Origin: Bacteroidetes bacterium UBA5697
GTDB lineage: Bacteria; Bacteroidota; Bacteroidia; B-17B0; Aurantibacillaceae
Direction of reading: 5' to 3'
Assembly: GCA_002420145.1 (NCBI GenBank)
Contig: DIHL01000052.1
Location: forward strand, 1 to 30,966
Length of the DNA: 30,966 nucleotides
Shown here in pieces: positions 1 to 8,451 of this stretch (positions are counted from its first letter, which is position 1; every line of letters starts with the position of its first letter). The position numbers were made by a program, and so were the translations under genes. The notes below the pieces were generated by a model. The model was not told the DNA's origin. It searched no databases and saw only the letters and a list, made by a program, of their open reading frames with translations.

Positions 1-114
1 TTGAAATGCTAAATCAACATTTTATAGTATAAAACATTTACAATTAATTAATAAAAGTTATTTTCACTTTCATTAAACTTTAATGTAATTTTACTTGACC
101 TTAAATTTATAATT

Positions 115-1113
115 ATGAAAAAAATAAATGTTGCCATTAACGGATTTGGAAGAATAGGAAGAGTGTTTTTTAGAATTGCTTTTGCTAATCCAAACATCAA
201 TATAGTTGCTATTAATGATATTACAGATGCTGAAACTTTAGCACACTTATTAAAATACGATTCAGTTCACCGACGTTTTAATGCCGAAGTAAAACATGAT
301 AACGACCATTTGTATGTAAATGGAAAAGAAATAAAAATATTTGCTTCTAAAGATCCTGAGAATTTACCTTGGAAAGCTTTAGATATTGACATCGTTATTG
401 AATCAACAGGTTTATTTTTAGATAAAGCCTCTGCTCAAAAACATTTAAATGCTGGTGCTAAAAAAATCATTTTATCAGCTCCTGCCAAAGATGATGACAT
501 TAGAACCATCGTGATGGGTGTGAATGACGAATTATTGCAAGCCGATGATTTAATTGTATCTAATGCCTCTTGTACAACTAACTGCGCATCACCTATGTTA
601 CAAGTTCTAAAACAATGGGGTATTGAGGAAGCGTATGTTACAACTGTTCACTCCTACACTGGCGACCAACGTTTGCATGACGCGCCTCATAAAGATTTAA
701 GAAGAGCGCGTGCGGCAGCCATGAGCATTATTCCTACAAGTACTGGAGCCGCTAAAGCTTTAGGTAAAATTTTTCCTGATTTAGAAGATAAATTAGGTGG
801 TTGTGGAATGCGTGTTCCTGTGCCAGATGGTTCGTTAACCGATATTACTTGTGTATTAACTCAATATCCAAGTGTTGAACAAATTAATTCAGCATTTAAA
901 CAAGCTTCTGAGGGTTCGTTGAAAGGTATTTTAGAATATTCTGAAGATCCTTTAGTCTCTGTTGACGTTATAGGGAATCCTCATTCGGTAGTGTTTGATA
1001 GCGACTTTACAAGTGTTGTAGGTAATTTGGTTAAAATCATTGGTTGGTATGATAACGAATTTGGTTACAGTACTAGATTGGTTGATTTAGCGATTAAGAT
1101 GCAGAGCATTTAA
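115..1113 (+). CDS. gapA: Type I glyceraldehyde-3-phosphate dehydrogenase
   Basis: Cytoplasmic glycolytic enzyme that oxidises glyceraldehyde 3-phosphate to 1,3-bisphosphoglycerate with NAD. The 332 residues match the usual family length. The N-terminal Rossmann fingerprint INGFGRIGR is at residues 8-16. The acidic residue in INDITD (33-38) is expected for NAD rather than NADP preference. The catalytic motif SNASCTTNC carries the active-site cysteine at 153, and His179 lies in TTVHSYTGDQ. The ATG at 115 gives a complete N-terminus. It is preceded by AT-rich DNA with only a weak -7-like TAATTTTA near 86-93. The gene stands alone: a repeat-filled gap follows it, so it is probably monocistronic. 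Identification is secure. Confidence 0.97.
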   Translation: MKKINVAINGFGRIGRVFFRIAFANPNINIVAINDITDAETLAHLLKYDSVHRRFNAEVKHDNDHLYVNGKEIKIFASKDPENLPWKALDIDIVIESTGLFLDKASAQKHLNAGAKKIILSAPAKDDDIRTIVMGVNDELLQADDLIVSNASCTTNCASPMLQVLKQWGIEEAYVTTVHSYTGDQRLHDAPHKDLRRARAAAMSIIPTSTGAAKALGKIFPDLEDKLGGCGMRVPVPDGSLTDITCVLTQYPSVEQINSAFKQASEGSLKGILEYSEDPLVSVDVIGNPHSVVFDSDFTSVVGNLVKIIGWYDNEFGYSTRLVDLAIKMQSI

Positions 1114-1152
1114 CCTTTTCTGCCATCAGGCAGGCGTGAAGGATTTAAAGGT
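1113..1152 (+). terminator. Hairpin just after gapA, candidate terminator
   Basis: The arms ACCTTT (1113-1118) and AAAGGT (1147-1152) enclose a second small hairpin, CTGCC-ATCA-GGCAG (1120-1133). The structure begins on the last base of the gapA stop codon. There is no clean T-run, so it may act as an mRNA 3' stabiliser rather than an efficient terminator. The inner CTGCC/GGCAG hairpin resembles short dispersed palindromes common in Bacteroidota intergenic DNA; that is a recollection, not a search result. Confidence 0.4.
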
Positions 1153-1181
1153 GTGACGTTGAGAAAAAATAGTGAGATTTT

Positions 1182-1285
1182 GTCAGTTCGAGTAAGCGCT
1201 TTTTTTGCGCTGTATCGAGAACAATTATGACACACTTCTCGATACAATTTTTTGAAAGAGGCAACAAAAAATCACTCGAAGTGAC
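1182..1285. repeat. Nested inverted-repeat intergenic element (~104 bp)
   Basis: The outer arms GTCAGTTCGAGT (1182-1193) and ACTCGAAGTGAC (1274-1285) are complementary except at one position. Inside are two perfect hairpins. The first is AGCGC (1195-1199) / GCGCT (1207-1211) with a T-rich loop. The second is TGTATCGAGAA (1211-1221) / TTCTCGATACA (1236-1246), an 11-bp perfect stem. No reading frame is present. The element fills most of the 258-bp gap between gapA and the next gene. It looks like a dispersed palindromic element of the type seen between genes in Flavobacteria-like genomes; the family assignment is from memory. Confidence 0.7.
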
Positions 1286-1371
1286 TTTACTACTTTTTCT
1301 TTAACGTTTTTTGTATCCTTTTTTTAAACCCACGTTATAATCTTCATTATTTTCGCTTTAAGCAAAACTTT

Positions 1372-4110
1372 ATGAAGAGATACCTACTCTATTTTTTATT
1401 ACTAAGCTCTATCTCTTCTTTCTCTCAAAAGTTGAGTATTTCAGGAAACGTTCAGGATACCACCGCTAAAGGTCCATTATCAAATGCCATCGTTATGGCG
1501 ATTAAATTAATGGATTCTACCCTAGTAGATTTTACCAGAACTAATAACGAGGGGATTTTTAAATTAAAGCCCTTGCCTATCGATACCTATCAGGTGGTTA
1601 TTTCGCATCCAAAGTTTGCCGATATGGGCTACTTTGTTTTTGGAGATAAAAAAAATTTAGAATATGATTTTGGGAAAATTATCCTCCAACCTAAAAATGT
1701 ATCTTTAGATGAAGTCACTATTTTTGCATTTAAAGATCCTATTTATTATAAAGGTGATACTTTAATATATACAGCTGATTCGTTTAAAACCAAAGCAAAC
1801 GCCACCGTAGAAGATTTATTAAAAAAACTACCAGGGCTTAAAGTGGATAAGGATGGTAAAATTACCTCACAAGGAAAAGCCGTTGATAAAGTATTAGTGG
1901 ATGGTGATGAGTTTTTTGGAGGCGATCCAACCGTAGCAACTCGTAACTTAAATGCCAATTCAATTGAATCTGTTCAGGTATATGAAAAGAAAAGTGATGA
2001 TGTTGCCAATTCAAGTACTGGCGAAGAAACTCAGAAAATATTAAATCTTAAATTAAAAGACGAAGCTAAAAAAGGATACTTTGGTAAAGTATCAGGCGCT
2101 AGCGATTTTCAGAAGTTTTATGAAGGTGAAGCCTTAGGAAATTATTTTAAAAAGAAATTAAAAATCTCAGTCTTTGGTTTAGCAAGTAATACCCCTAACT
2201 CTAGTTTTGGTTGGGACGATGTATATAAGTATGGCTTAAATAATGAATTTGATAGACAGGAAAATGAAGATGGAGGCTGGTCAATGTCCATTTCAAACTC
2301 TCAGCCACAAGGTATTCCTCAAAATTTAAAAACAGGATTTTACTACACCGATAAGTTGTCGAAAAATACTAAGCTTAATTTTAACTACTCATACAATAAT
2401 AGTATGGTCAATTCAAAAACCACTAAAAAAGCTCAGTATTTCTTAACCGATACAAGTTATACTTCCGACAATTTAGTAGAAAGTATTCAAAAAAATGAAG
2501 CGCACGCTTTTAATTTAGGGCTTGAGCAGCGCATCGATTCTCTAACTGATTTGTATTTGAATTCAAAAATTAAATTATTAGGAAGCAACTCTTCTAGTAA
2601 AGATGAAACAGATTTTTTAAGTAGCGATAATATAAAAACCAGAAATACATCTATTAGCAATTCAAATAAAAGTTCGGGTTATGATATCTCTAACAATTTA
2701 AAATTAATTAAACGTTTCAAAAAGAAAGATCGCTTACTAAATGTATCTTATAGTAATTCTTTTTCAGAAACTAATACGGATGGCATTTTAAAAACAGATA
2801 ATTATTCTTATGCCGACTCCGTTGATTTTTTAACCTCTATTAATCAAAAGAAATCAGGATTAAATGTGAATCAAAGTCATATAGCTGGGATTTCTTATAC
2901 CGAACCTATTACCAAAAAAATAAAAATTGAAGTGTCTTACGATTTTATGCATTATAACAGTAAGCAAGATAAAAAAGCACTTAATAATATTTTAGGCGAA
3001 TACACTGAATTGGATTCAACGGTTACCAATAATTTTATAAACGTAAAACAAATTAATCGTGCTGGTTTAAAGTTTATATATGAAGTAAAGAAAATGCGTT
3101 TTACCATAGGAACAAAAGCGCGTAACGTATTTGTAAATAATAACAACATTTTCAAAAACCAACACATTACACAAAACTTTAATAACATATTGCCATTCTC
3201 AACCATACGATATAAGTTTTCTGACAATAAAGCCTTAGATATAAAATACACGACAGGCTCTCAAAACCCAACTATTAGTCAATTACAACCCGTTAGAGAT
3301 AATTCAAATCCTAACTTTATAAATATTGGTAACCCTAGTTTGTTGCCTACATTTATGCATAGCATTAATTTAAATTTCAATTCATGGAAATCAATTAGTG
3401 GAAAATATACTTGGATGGGTTTAACGTATAATTATATTAATAATGATATTGCTACAGCCACTTCTTACGATAGTATTGGTAGGACGGTGTCGCAAGCTAT
3501 TAATGTAAATGGCAATTTTAATTTTAATGGATATCTTGGAACGAGTATGCCTTTCTTCTCTAAAAAATTAGAAATTGGGCCAAATCTTTGGGCGTCTTAT
3601 GCCGAAAATAAATCCATGATTAATGGATTAGAAAATAAAACCGAAGATATCAGAAGTAGTATATCAATGGACATAAGATTAAATTTAGAGAAATTTAGTG
3701 CGGGGGTTTCAGGTTACTATTCTTATAATTCAGCTTTTTCTTCTTTAAATAATAAAAGCAATACACCCTACTCTTCTCAAGGCTTATCAGGTAATGTTAG
3801 CGCTAAGTTGCCTAAAAATTTCTTGCTAGAAAGTGATGCTAATTACACCATTAATAGCAAACGAAGCAATGGTTACAATATTAACTACTTAGTATGGAAT
3901 GCATCTTTTTCAAAAACATTCTTTAAAAAAGAGAACTTTATTTTAGGAGTTTATGCGTATGATATTTTAAATCAAAACATTAGTGTAGATAGAGATATCA
4001 GTAGTAACGTGATTACAGATATTAAAACAAATATCATATCAAGATACTTCTTATTAAAGGCTACCATTAAGTTTAACAGTAATAAAACAAAGGAGGAAGA
4101 TGAATTTTAA
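1372..4110 (+). CDS. TonB-receptor-like outer-membrane beta-barrel protein
   Basis: A 912-residue envelope protein. A signal peptide (residues 1-18, ending SSFSQ) is followed by a carboxypeptidase-regulatory-like beta-sandwich (about 20-95, SGNVQDT...FKLKPLPIDTYQVVISH). Next comes a plug-like region (about 125-210) with VEDLLKKLPGLKVDKDG and VLVDGDEFFGGDP, then a long barrel rich in alternating aromatic and polar residues. This layout is typical of Bacteroidota outer-membrane barrels related to TonB-dependent receptors. The substrate cannot be read from sequence and no clear TonB box was seen. It overlaps the downstream GLPGLI gene by 11 bp, a pairing often seen in this phylum, so the two probably form an operon. 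The ATG at 1372 precedes a natural signal peptide. Confidence 0.85.
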   Translation: MKRYLLYFLLLSSISSFSQKLSISGNVQDTTAKGPLSNAIVMAIKLMDSTLVDFTRTNNEGIFKLKPLPIDTYQVVISHPKFADMGYFVFGDKKNLEYDFGKIILQPKNVSLDEVTIFAFKDPIYYKGDTLIYTADSFKTKANATVEDLLKKLPGLKVDKDGKITSQGKAVDKVLVDGDEFFGGDPTVATRNLNANSIESVQVYEKKSDDVANSSTGEETQKILNLKLKDEAKKGYFGKVSGASDFQKFYEGEALGNYFKKKLKISVFGLASNTPNSSFGWDDVYKYGLNNEFDRQENEDGGWSMSISNSQPQGIPQNLKTGFYYTDKLSKNTKLNFNYSYNNSMVNSKTTKKAQYFLTDTSYTSDNLVESIQKNEAHAFNLGLEQRIDSLTDLYLNSKIKLLGSNSSSKDETDFLSSDNIKTRNTSISNSNKSSGYDISNNLKLIKRFKKKDRLLNVSYSNSFSETNTDGILKTDNYSYADSVDFLTSINQKKSGLNVNQSHIAGISYTEPITKKIKIEVSYDFMHYNSKQDKKALNNILGEYTELDSTVTNNFINVKQINRAGLKFIYEVKKMRFTIGTKARNVFVNNNNIFKNQHITQNFNNILPFSTIRYKFSDNKALDIKYTTGSQNPTISQLQPVRDNSNPNFINIGNPSLLPTFMHSINLNFNSWKSISGKYTWMGLTYNYINNDIATATSYDSIGRTVSQAINVNGNFNFNGYLGTSMPFFSKKLEIGPNLWASYAENKSMINGLENKTEDIRSSISMDIRLNLEKFSAGVSGYYSYNSAFSSLNNKSNTPYSSQGLSGNVSAKLPKNFLLESDANYTINSKRSNGYNINYLVWNASFSKTFFKKENFILGVYAYDILNQNISVDRDISSNVITDIKTNIISRYFLLKATIKFNSNKTKEEDEF
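4090..4096 (+). promoter_or_regulatory. Strong Shine-Dalgarno AAGGAGG inside the upstream gene
   Basis: AAGGAGG lies 3 bases before the ATG at 4100 and within the last codons of the upstream barrel gene (coding KEED). Such a purine-rich anti-16S match is uncommon in Bacteroidota, whose leaders are mostly A-rich. It fixes the GLPGLI start at 4100 and suggests the second gene is translated by independent initiation despite the overlap. Confidence 0.6.
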
Positions 4111-4828
4111 TAAATACATAATTGCTTTTGTTTGTTTATGGATGACAACTCAAGTGGCCTTATCTCAAATTACGTATGGTAAAATTACTTACGAGCGTAA
4201 AACCAATCTCTACAAGAAATTTAAAAATAATGGAGATGTAAAAGAATGGTTGAGAGAAGAAGATAAAAACAAAGTAGATGTGTTTGAATTATACTTTGAT
4301 GATTCCTTATCTGTTTTTAAACCTCAGGAAAGTGATTTAGTGGAACGTATGAGTTGGGCAACTACAAAAAATGTGGTTTACCAAAATCATTTATCCAACA
4401 AGCGCTTAACCGAAAAAAAGATATGGGGTGAAACATTTTTAGTAGCAGATTCCATTCGAACATTTAAATGGAAAATAACTGAAAGCAAACGAAATATTTG
4501 TGGTTATCAATGTCGGAAAGCTATTTGGCAAGCCAATGACAGTACAAGAATTTATGCATGGTTTTGTTCAGAAGTAAATTCATCCATTGGTCCCGAAAGT
4601 TTTGTTGGTTTACCTGGCGCTATTTTAGGTTTAGCTACAGAAGATGGAGGCGTGATTTACTTTGCAAAAAGTGTGGAAGTGGTAAAACCCGAACAAACCA
4701 CACTCCTACAAAAGAAATCAAAACAAAAAATTTATAAAGCAGCAGAATTAAAAGCTCAACTCGAAAAAGATTTTGGGAAAGAGAAATGGGGAAAGGCCAT
4801 GATTTATAATAATTTTGCCATTTGGTAA
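4100..4828 (+). CDS. GLPGLI family exported protein
   Basis: A 242-residue Bacteroidota-specific protein of unknown biochemical role. An N-terminal signal peptide (about 1-22, ending VALSQ) leads into ITYGKITYERKTN, the usual opening strand of the family. The naming motif appears as VGLPGAILGLATEDGG near residues 168-183, preceded by ICGYQCRKA and IYAWFCSEV, which also match the family pattern. It overlaps the 3' end of the TonB-receptor-like gene by 11 bp. Members usually sit beside such barrels, so a periplasmic or outer-membrane accessory role is inferred. The function is not established. Confidence 0.88.
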   Translation: MNFNKYIIAFVCLWMTTQVALSQITYGKITYERKTNLYKKFKNNGDVKEWLREEDKNKVDVFELYFDDSLSVFKPQESDLVERMSWATTKNVVYQNHLSNKRLTEKKIWGETFLVADSIRTFKWKITESKRNICGYQCRKAIWQANDSTRIYAWFCSEVNSSIGPESFVGLPGAILGLATEDGGVIYFAKSVEVVKPEQTTLLQKKSKQKIYKAAELKAQLEKDFGKEKWGKAMIYNNFAIW

Positions 4829-4929
4829 AAATTTTGTTTGTCTGATTAAACATCAATTAACACGCCTCTTTACCTCAAAAAGCCAATCTAAATGCCACAT
4901 TTTACATTTCTTTTTTTACATTTGTAAAA

Positions 4930-5985
4930 GTGCAAAAGGTAATTTTATATATCATCTGTTTCATTGGTTTTTACAATCAAGGATATTCTCAGTTAGTAGC
5001 AAATGCTGGTCCTGATTTAATTGGTTGTTTAAATGGCACTGTTGTTATTGGTGGTTCGCCTAGCGCAACAGGTGGTACGCCTCCTTACAAATATTTATGG
5101 CAGCCAAGTACTTATTTAAGTTCAACAACAGTGGCTAATCCTACAGTTACTAATATTACATCAGATATAACTTACACTTTAACGGTAACAGATTTTGATA
5201 CAACGATAGTGTCGAATACCATGTATATTAATTTAGATAAAATTCATACGTTTAATGCAGGCATTGATACGGGCTATTGTTTTGGTCAAGAAGCCAATGT
5301 GCAAATAGGCGCTACTAATAACAATAATGCATTTCATAATTTTAGTTGGGTTCCAACAAGTAGTTTAAATAATGCAGCAGATGCTCGTCCCTTTGCTTCG
5401 CCATCCGTAACCACAGTTTATACATTAACTGTATCAGATGGCTTATGCCCTAATAAAATATCACAAGTTACAGTTTATGCTTTTCCTGCTCCATCCATTG
5501 ATGCCTCTCCTGATACAACCATTGATGAAGGTCAAACCATTACATTAATTGGCGCCACAAGTGGTACAGTGTTTTGGTGGCAACCTGATTATAATATTAA
5601 ATACCAAAATACGACTAATCCAGATGTTTGGCCTACCACAACTACGACTTATACATTTACGGTTGATGATCAACATGGTTGTTCTAATACAGATGTAGTA
5701 ACTGTTACTGTGAGACCAGGAACCGAATTGTTTTTTTATAACACCTTTACTCCAAACGGCGATGGAGAGAATGATTATTTTTACATCGGTAATTTGGGTA
5801 AATATCCCGACAATAGTTTGAAAATTTATAACCGTTACGGTAAGCAAATTTATAGTGCCACCAATTATGATAATACTTGGAATGGTACTTATTTAGGAAA
5901 CACGTTACCCACAGGCACTTACTTCTACATTTTTAATGATGGAGTTGATAAGCAATATAAAGGCAATGTGACTATTATTAGATAG
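4930..5985 (+). CDS. T9SS type B sorting-domain protein with PKD-like repeats
   Basis: A 351-residue secreted surface protein. The GTG start at 4930 gives a signal peptide (about 1-21, ending QGYSQ); no upstream ATG fits. Three repeats of roughly 75-80 residues follow, each ending in a PKD/Ig-like strand such as TYTLTVTD, VYTLTVSDG and TYTFTVDDQHGC. The C-terminus, from about residue 265 (FYNTFTPNGDGENDYF...LKIYNRYGKQIY...GTYFYIFN), is the gliding-motility-associated type B sorting domain that directs export through the type IX system. The PKD repeats suggest adhesion or scaffolding, which is inference. A -7-like TACATTTG (4917-4924) lies only 5 bases before the start codon. Confidence 0.87.
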   Translation: MQKVILYIICFIGFYNQGYSQLVANAGPDLIGCLNGTVVIGGSPSATGGTPPYKYLWQPSTYLSSTTVANPTVTNITSDITYTLTVTDFDTTIVSNTMYINLDKIHTFNAGIDTGYCFGQEANVQIGATNNNNAFHNFSWVPTSSLNNAADARPFASPSVTTVYTLTVSDGLCPNKISQVTVYAFPAPSIDASPDTTIDEGQTITLIGATSGTVFWWQPDYNIKYQNTTNPDVWPTTTTTYTFTVDDQHGCSNTDVVTVTVRPGTELFFYNTFTPNGDGENDYFYIGNLGKYPDNSLKIYNRYGKQIYSATNYDNTWNGTYLGNTLPTGTYFYIFNDGVDKQYKGNVTIIR

Positions 5986-6083
5986 TTTAATTTAATTGTC
6001 AATAACTAGTTATTTAATATTTCCATCTTTTTCCCCTCTTTATCAAAAAAAATCCTATGTTTATAGGCTAATTTTTTTGAACG

Positions 6084-7589
6084 TTGGAAGCCGAAGAAAC
6101 AATATCTACTCGTCAATTATACCCCTACCAAGAAGAGGCTGTTAATACTATTTTCAATAAGCTTAAAGATGCTAAGCCTAATGAGAATATATTATTTCAA
6201 TTGCCAACAGGTGGAGGAAAAACGATTATCTTCTCGGAAATAGCCAAACGATACATCAATCATTTTAATCGTAAGGTTTTAATTTTAACACACCGTATTG
6301 AATTAAGTAAGCAAACCTCGGATGTATTAGCAAGCATTGGAATTAAAAATAAAGTCATCAATTCCGAAGTTAAAACCTTAACACAACAAACCGAATTTCA
6401 AAGTTTTACAGCTTTAGTTGAAACATTAAATAATCGTTTACAAGAAGACGAACAATTTTTAGAAGATATTGGATTAGTGATTGTGGATGAGGCTCACTAC
6501 AATTCGTTCCGAAAAATATTCCACTATTTCGAAAACGTTAATATTTTAGGTGTTACAGCAACTCCTTTAAGTAGTAATAAAAAATTACCGCTTTATCAAA
6601 CCTATAAAGAAATTTTAGTTGGAGAAAGCATTCCTTCCTTAATTGAAAAAGGTTTTTTAGCTGAAGGGGTTACCTACTCTAATGATGTTAATTTAAGTTC
6701 GTTACGTGTTGGGAATAATGGTGAGTTTACAACAGGCTCTCATGAGATATTGTATACTCAAGCCATGATGCAAGGCAAGTTGTTAGATGCTTACGAAGAA
6801 ATTGGAAAAGGAACTAAAACTCTTATTTTTAATGCAGGTATCTTAACAAGTATAGCGGTTTACAATATGTTTAAAGCTAAAGGCTACCCTATTAAATATT
6901 TGGATAGTACATTTAGCGATAGAGATAGAGCTGAAACCTTAGACTGGTTTAGAAATACTAAAGATGGTATTTTAAGTTCGGTAAGTATTTTAACTACAGG
7001 ATTTGATGAACCAGAGGTTGAAACCATCATCTTAAACCGTGCAACAAAATCATTGACTTTATATCATCAAATGATAGGTCGTGGTTCTCGTATATTGCCT
7101 AATAAAAAGAAATTTAATATTGTTGATTTAGGAAATAACTCACGTCGTTTTAATTTATGGCAATTCCCTATTGATTGGAAACACGTGTTTGTAGCTCCTC
7201 ATTTATATTTAGAGCAACGTTATAAAGATGAATGGGATTATGAATTAGAAAACGATTACGAATTACCAGATGACATTAAAGCTCGTTTTTTAAATTCATC
7301 AGCCGAGGCATTTGTAGTTCGTGAACGCTATTTACAATGTTTACGTAAAGGATTAAAACCTCAAACGGTTTTAGACCAATCTTTAGATGATCATTTTGGA
7401 CGAATTAAGGATAATGCCGCTGATTTTGATGAAGCTTTTGAATTATTTGATTTATTGAGCGAAGAAGTGAAATACAGAGTGAAACAATTTGCTAAATGTA
7501 TTAACGCTACTAATAATTATACCGATTATCAAACCCAAACCTATAGTAGTAAATTACGTCGCCGATTAATTGGCTGGTTTGTAGAATAA
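6084..7589 (+). CDS. DEAD/DEAH-box superfamily 2 helicase
   Basis: A 501-residue ATP-dependent helicase of the SSL2/UvrB-like type. It has motif I LPTGGGKT (about 40-47), motif II DEAH (135-138), motif III-like GVTATPL (about 155-161) and motif VI HQMIGRGSR (about 329-337). A roughly 130-residue C-terminal part was not recognised. The only usable start is TTG at 6084: an in-frame TGA lies two codons upstream, and the first internal methionine is far into the protein. No nuclease or methylase neighbours are present, so there is no sign of a restriction or defence cassette. The nucleic-acid substrate is unknown. Confidence 0.85.
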   Translation: MEAEETISTRQLYPYQEEAVNTIFNKLKDAKPNENILFQLPTGGGKTIIFSEIAKRYINHFNRKVLILTHRIELSKQTSDVLASIGIKNKVINSEVKTLTQQTEFQSFTALVETLNNRLQEDEQFLEDIGLVIVDEAHYNSFRKIFHYFENVNILGVTATPLSSNKKLPLYQTYKEILVGESIPSLIEKGFLAEGVTYSNDVNLSSLRVGNNGEFTTGSHEILYTQAMMQGKLLDAYEEIGKGTKTLIFNAGILTSIAVYNMFKAKGYPIKYLDSTFSDRDRAETLDWFRNTKDGILSSVSILTTGFDEPEVETIILNRATKSLTLYHQMIGRGSRILPNKKKFNIVDLGNNSRRFNLWQFPIDWKHVFVAPHLYLEQRYKDEWDYELENDYELPDDIKARFLNSSAEAFVVRERYLQCLRKGLKPQTVLDQSLDDHFGRIKDNAADFDEAFELFDLLSEEVKYRVKQFAKCINATNNYTDYQTQTYSSKLRRRLIGWFVE

Positions 7590-7621
7590 TCTTTTAGGAA
7601 TAGAAGATTGAGATTAAATTG

Positions 7622-7654
7622 TTTGTGAAAAATTCTGTTTTTGTGGTATATTTG
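7622..7654 (+). promoter_or_regulatory. Bacteroidota-type promoter for the MbnP/MbnH-like cluster
   Basis: TTTG (7622-7625) and TATATTTG (7647-7654), 21 bases apart, match the Bacteroidota -33/-7 consensus (TTTG, TAnnTTTG). Transcription would begin about 10 bases before the ATG at 7671, which also rules out a start at the in-frame TTG at 7641. Confidence 0.65.
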
Positions 7655-7670
7655 GGTAAGCATTTTATCC

Positions 7671-8450
7671 ATGAAAAAAATATTTCTTCTTCTAGTTATT
7701 TCGGTTTCTATAATTTCTTGTAAAAAAGATGAAGTTATTCCGCCAAAGGAATTACCAATGCCCGATGTCATTGATACCACTGGTTTTTTAGAAATTCATA
7801 TTGAAAATGTTGTTAATGGCGCACCATTAAGTTTACATACCTCTACTTATGTAAGTTCGGCAAACGATACTTTTTCAGTAGACATTTTAAAATATTATAT
7901 CAGTAATGTGCAATTAGTGACCGCTTCAGGATATACTTATACAGAAGTGGAAAGCTATTATTTAGTTGACCATTCTCAGCCAAATTCATTGCACTTAATG
8001 ATTAAAAAAGTGCCGTCTAATCATTTTTCATCTATCAATTTCACCATTGGTGTTGATTCTACTAGAAACGTATCTGGTTCTCAAACAGGCGCCCTTGACC
8101 CTCTAAATGATATGTTTTGGACATGGAATTCAGGATATATCATGGCAAAAATGGAAGGACATTCTCCTCAATCTCCCGAACCAACAAAAAAAATAGTGTA
8201 TCACATTGGTGGTTTTTCAGGGAAATTTTCAGGAATCAGAAATGTGTCCTTAGTATTTCCAAATACAGCAGATGTTACTAAAAACCACATTCCTATCTTA
8301 AATTTAAAAGCAGATTTATATCAATGGTTTGTACAGCCAAATTTTTCAAATTTTAGTACGTCTTATTTTATTACAAGCATTGTTCAAGAATCTAAAGATA
8401 TGGCAGACAATTACGCTAATATGTTTTCGGTTGTTTCTGTGGTAAATTAA
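7671..8450 (+). CDS. MbnP-like lipoprotein (putative copper-binding)
   Basis: A 259-residue predicted lipoprotein (leader MKKIFLLLVISVSIISC, lipid cysteine at 17). The body resembles the MbnP family: FLEIHIENVVNGAPL opening strand, LKYYISNVQL, and the signature DMFWTWNSGYIMAKMEG (tryptophans 150 and 152), then YHIGGF. In characterised MbnP a tryptophan is oxidised to kynurenine by the diheme enzyme MbnH to build a copper site. Here the next gene encodes a diheme MauG/peroxidase-family protein one base downstream, which supports the pairing. Which tryptophan would be modified, and whether copper is bound, is inference. The start at 7671 was chosen from the lipoprotein leader and the promoter position. 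Confidence 0.75.
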   Translation: MKKIFLLLVISVSIISCKKDEVIPPKELPMPDVIDTTGFLEIHIENVVNGAPLSLHTSTYVSSANDTFSVDILKYYISNVQLVTASGYTYTEVESYYLVDHSQPNSLHLMIKKVPSNHFSSINFTIGVDSTRNVSGSQTGALDPLNDMFWTWNSGYIMAKMEGHSPQSPEPTKKIVYHIGGFSGKFSGIRNVSLVFPNTADVTKNHIPILNLKADLYQWFVQPNFSNFSTSYFITSIVQESKDMADNYANMFSVVSVVN

Positions 8451-8451
8451 A

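Noticed and set aside
1114..1371. Small gene or CRISPR-like repeat in the gap after gapA
   Set aside because: Repeats are inverted and nested, not spaced direct repeats, and no plausible reading frame was found.
2952..3251. Open frames antisense to the receptor gene and similar frames opposite valS, pnp and dusB
   Set aside because: They lack domains or signals and lie wholly opposite strongly supported genes.
7641..7670. TTG start ten codons upstream of the MbnP-like lipoprotein
   Set aside because: It would put WYIWVSILS in front of an ideal lipoprotein leader and overlaps the -7 element at 7647-7654; the ATG at 7671 is better.
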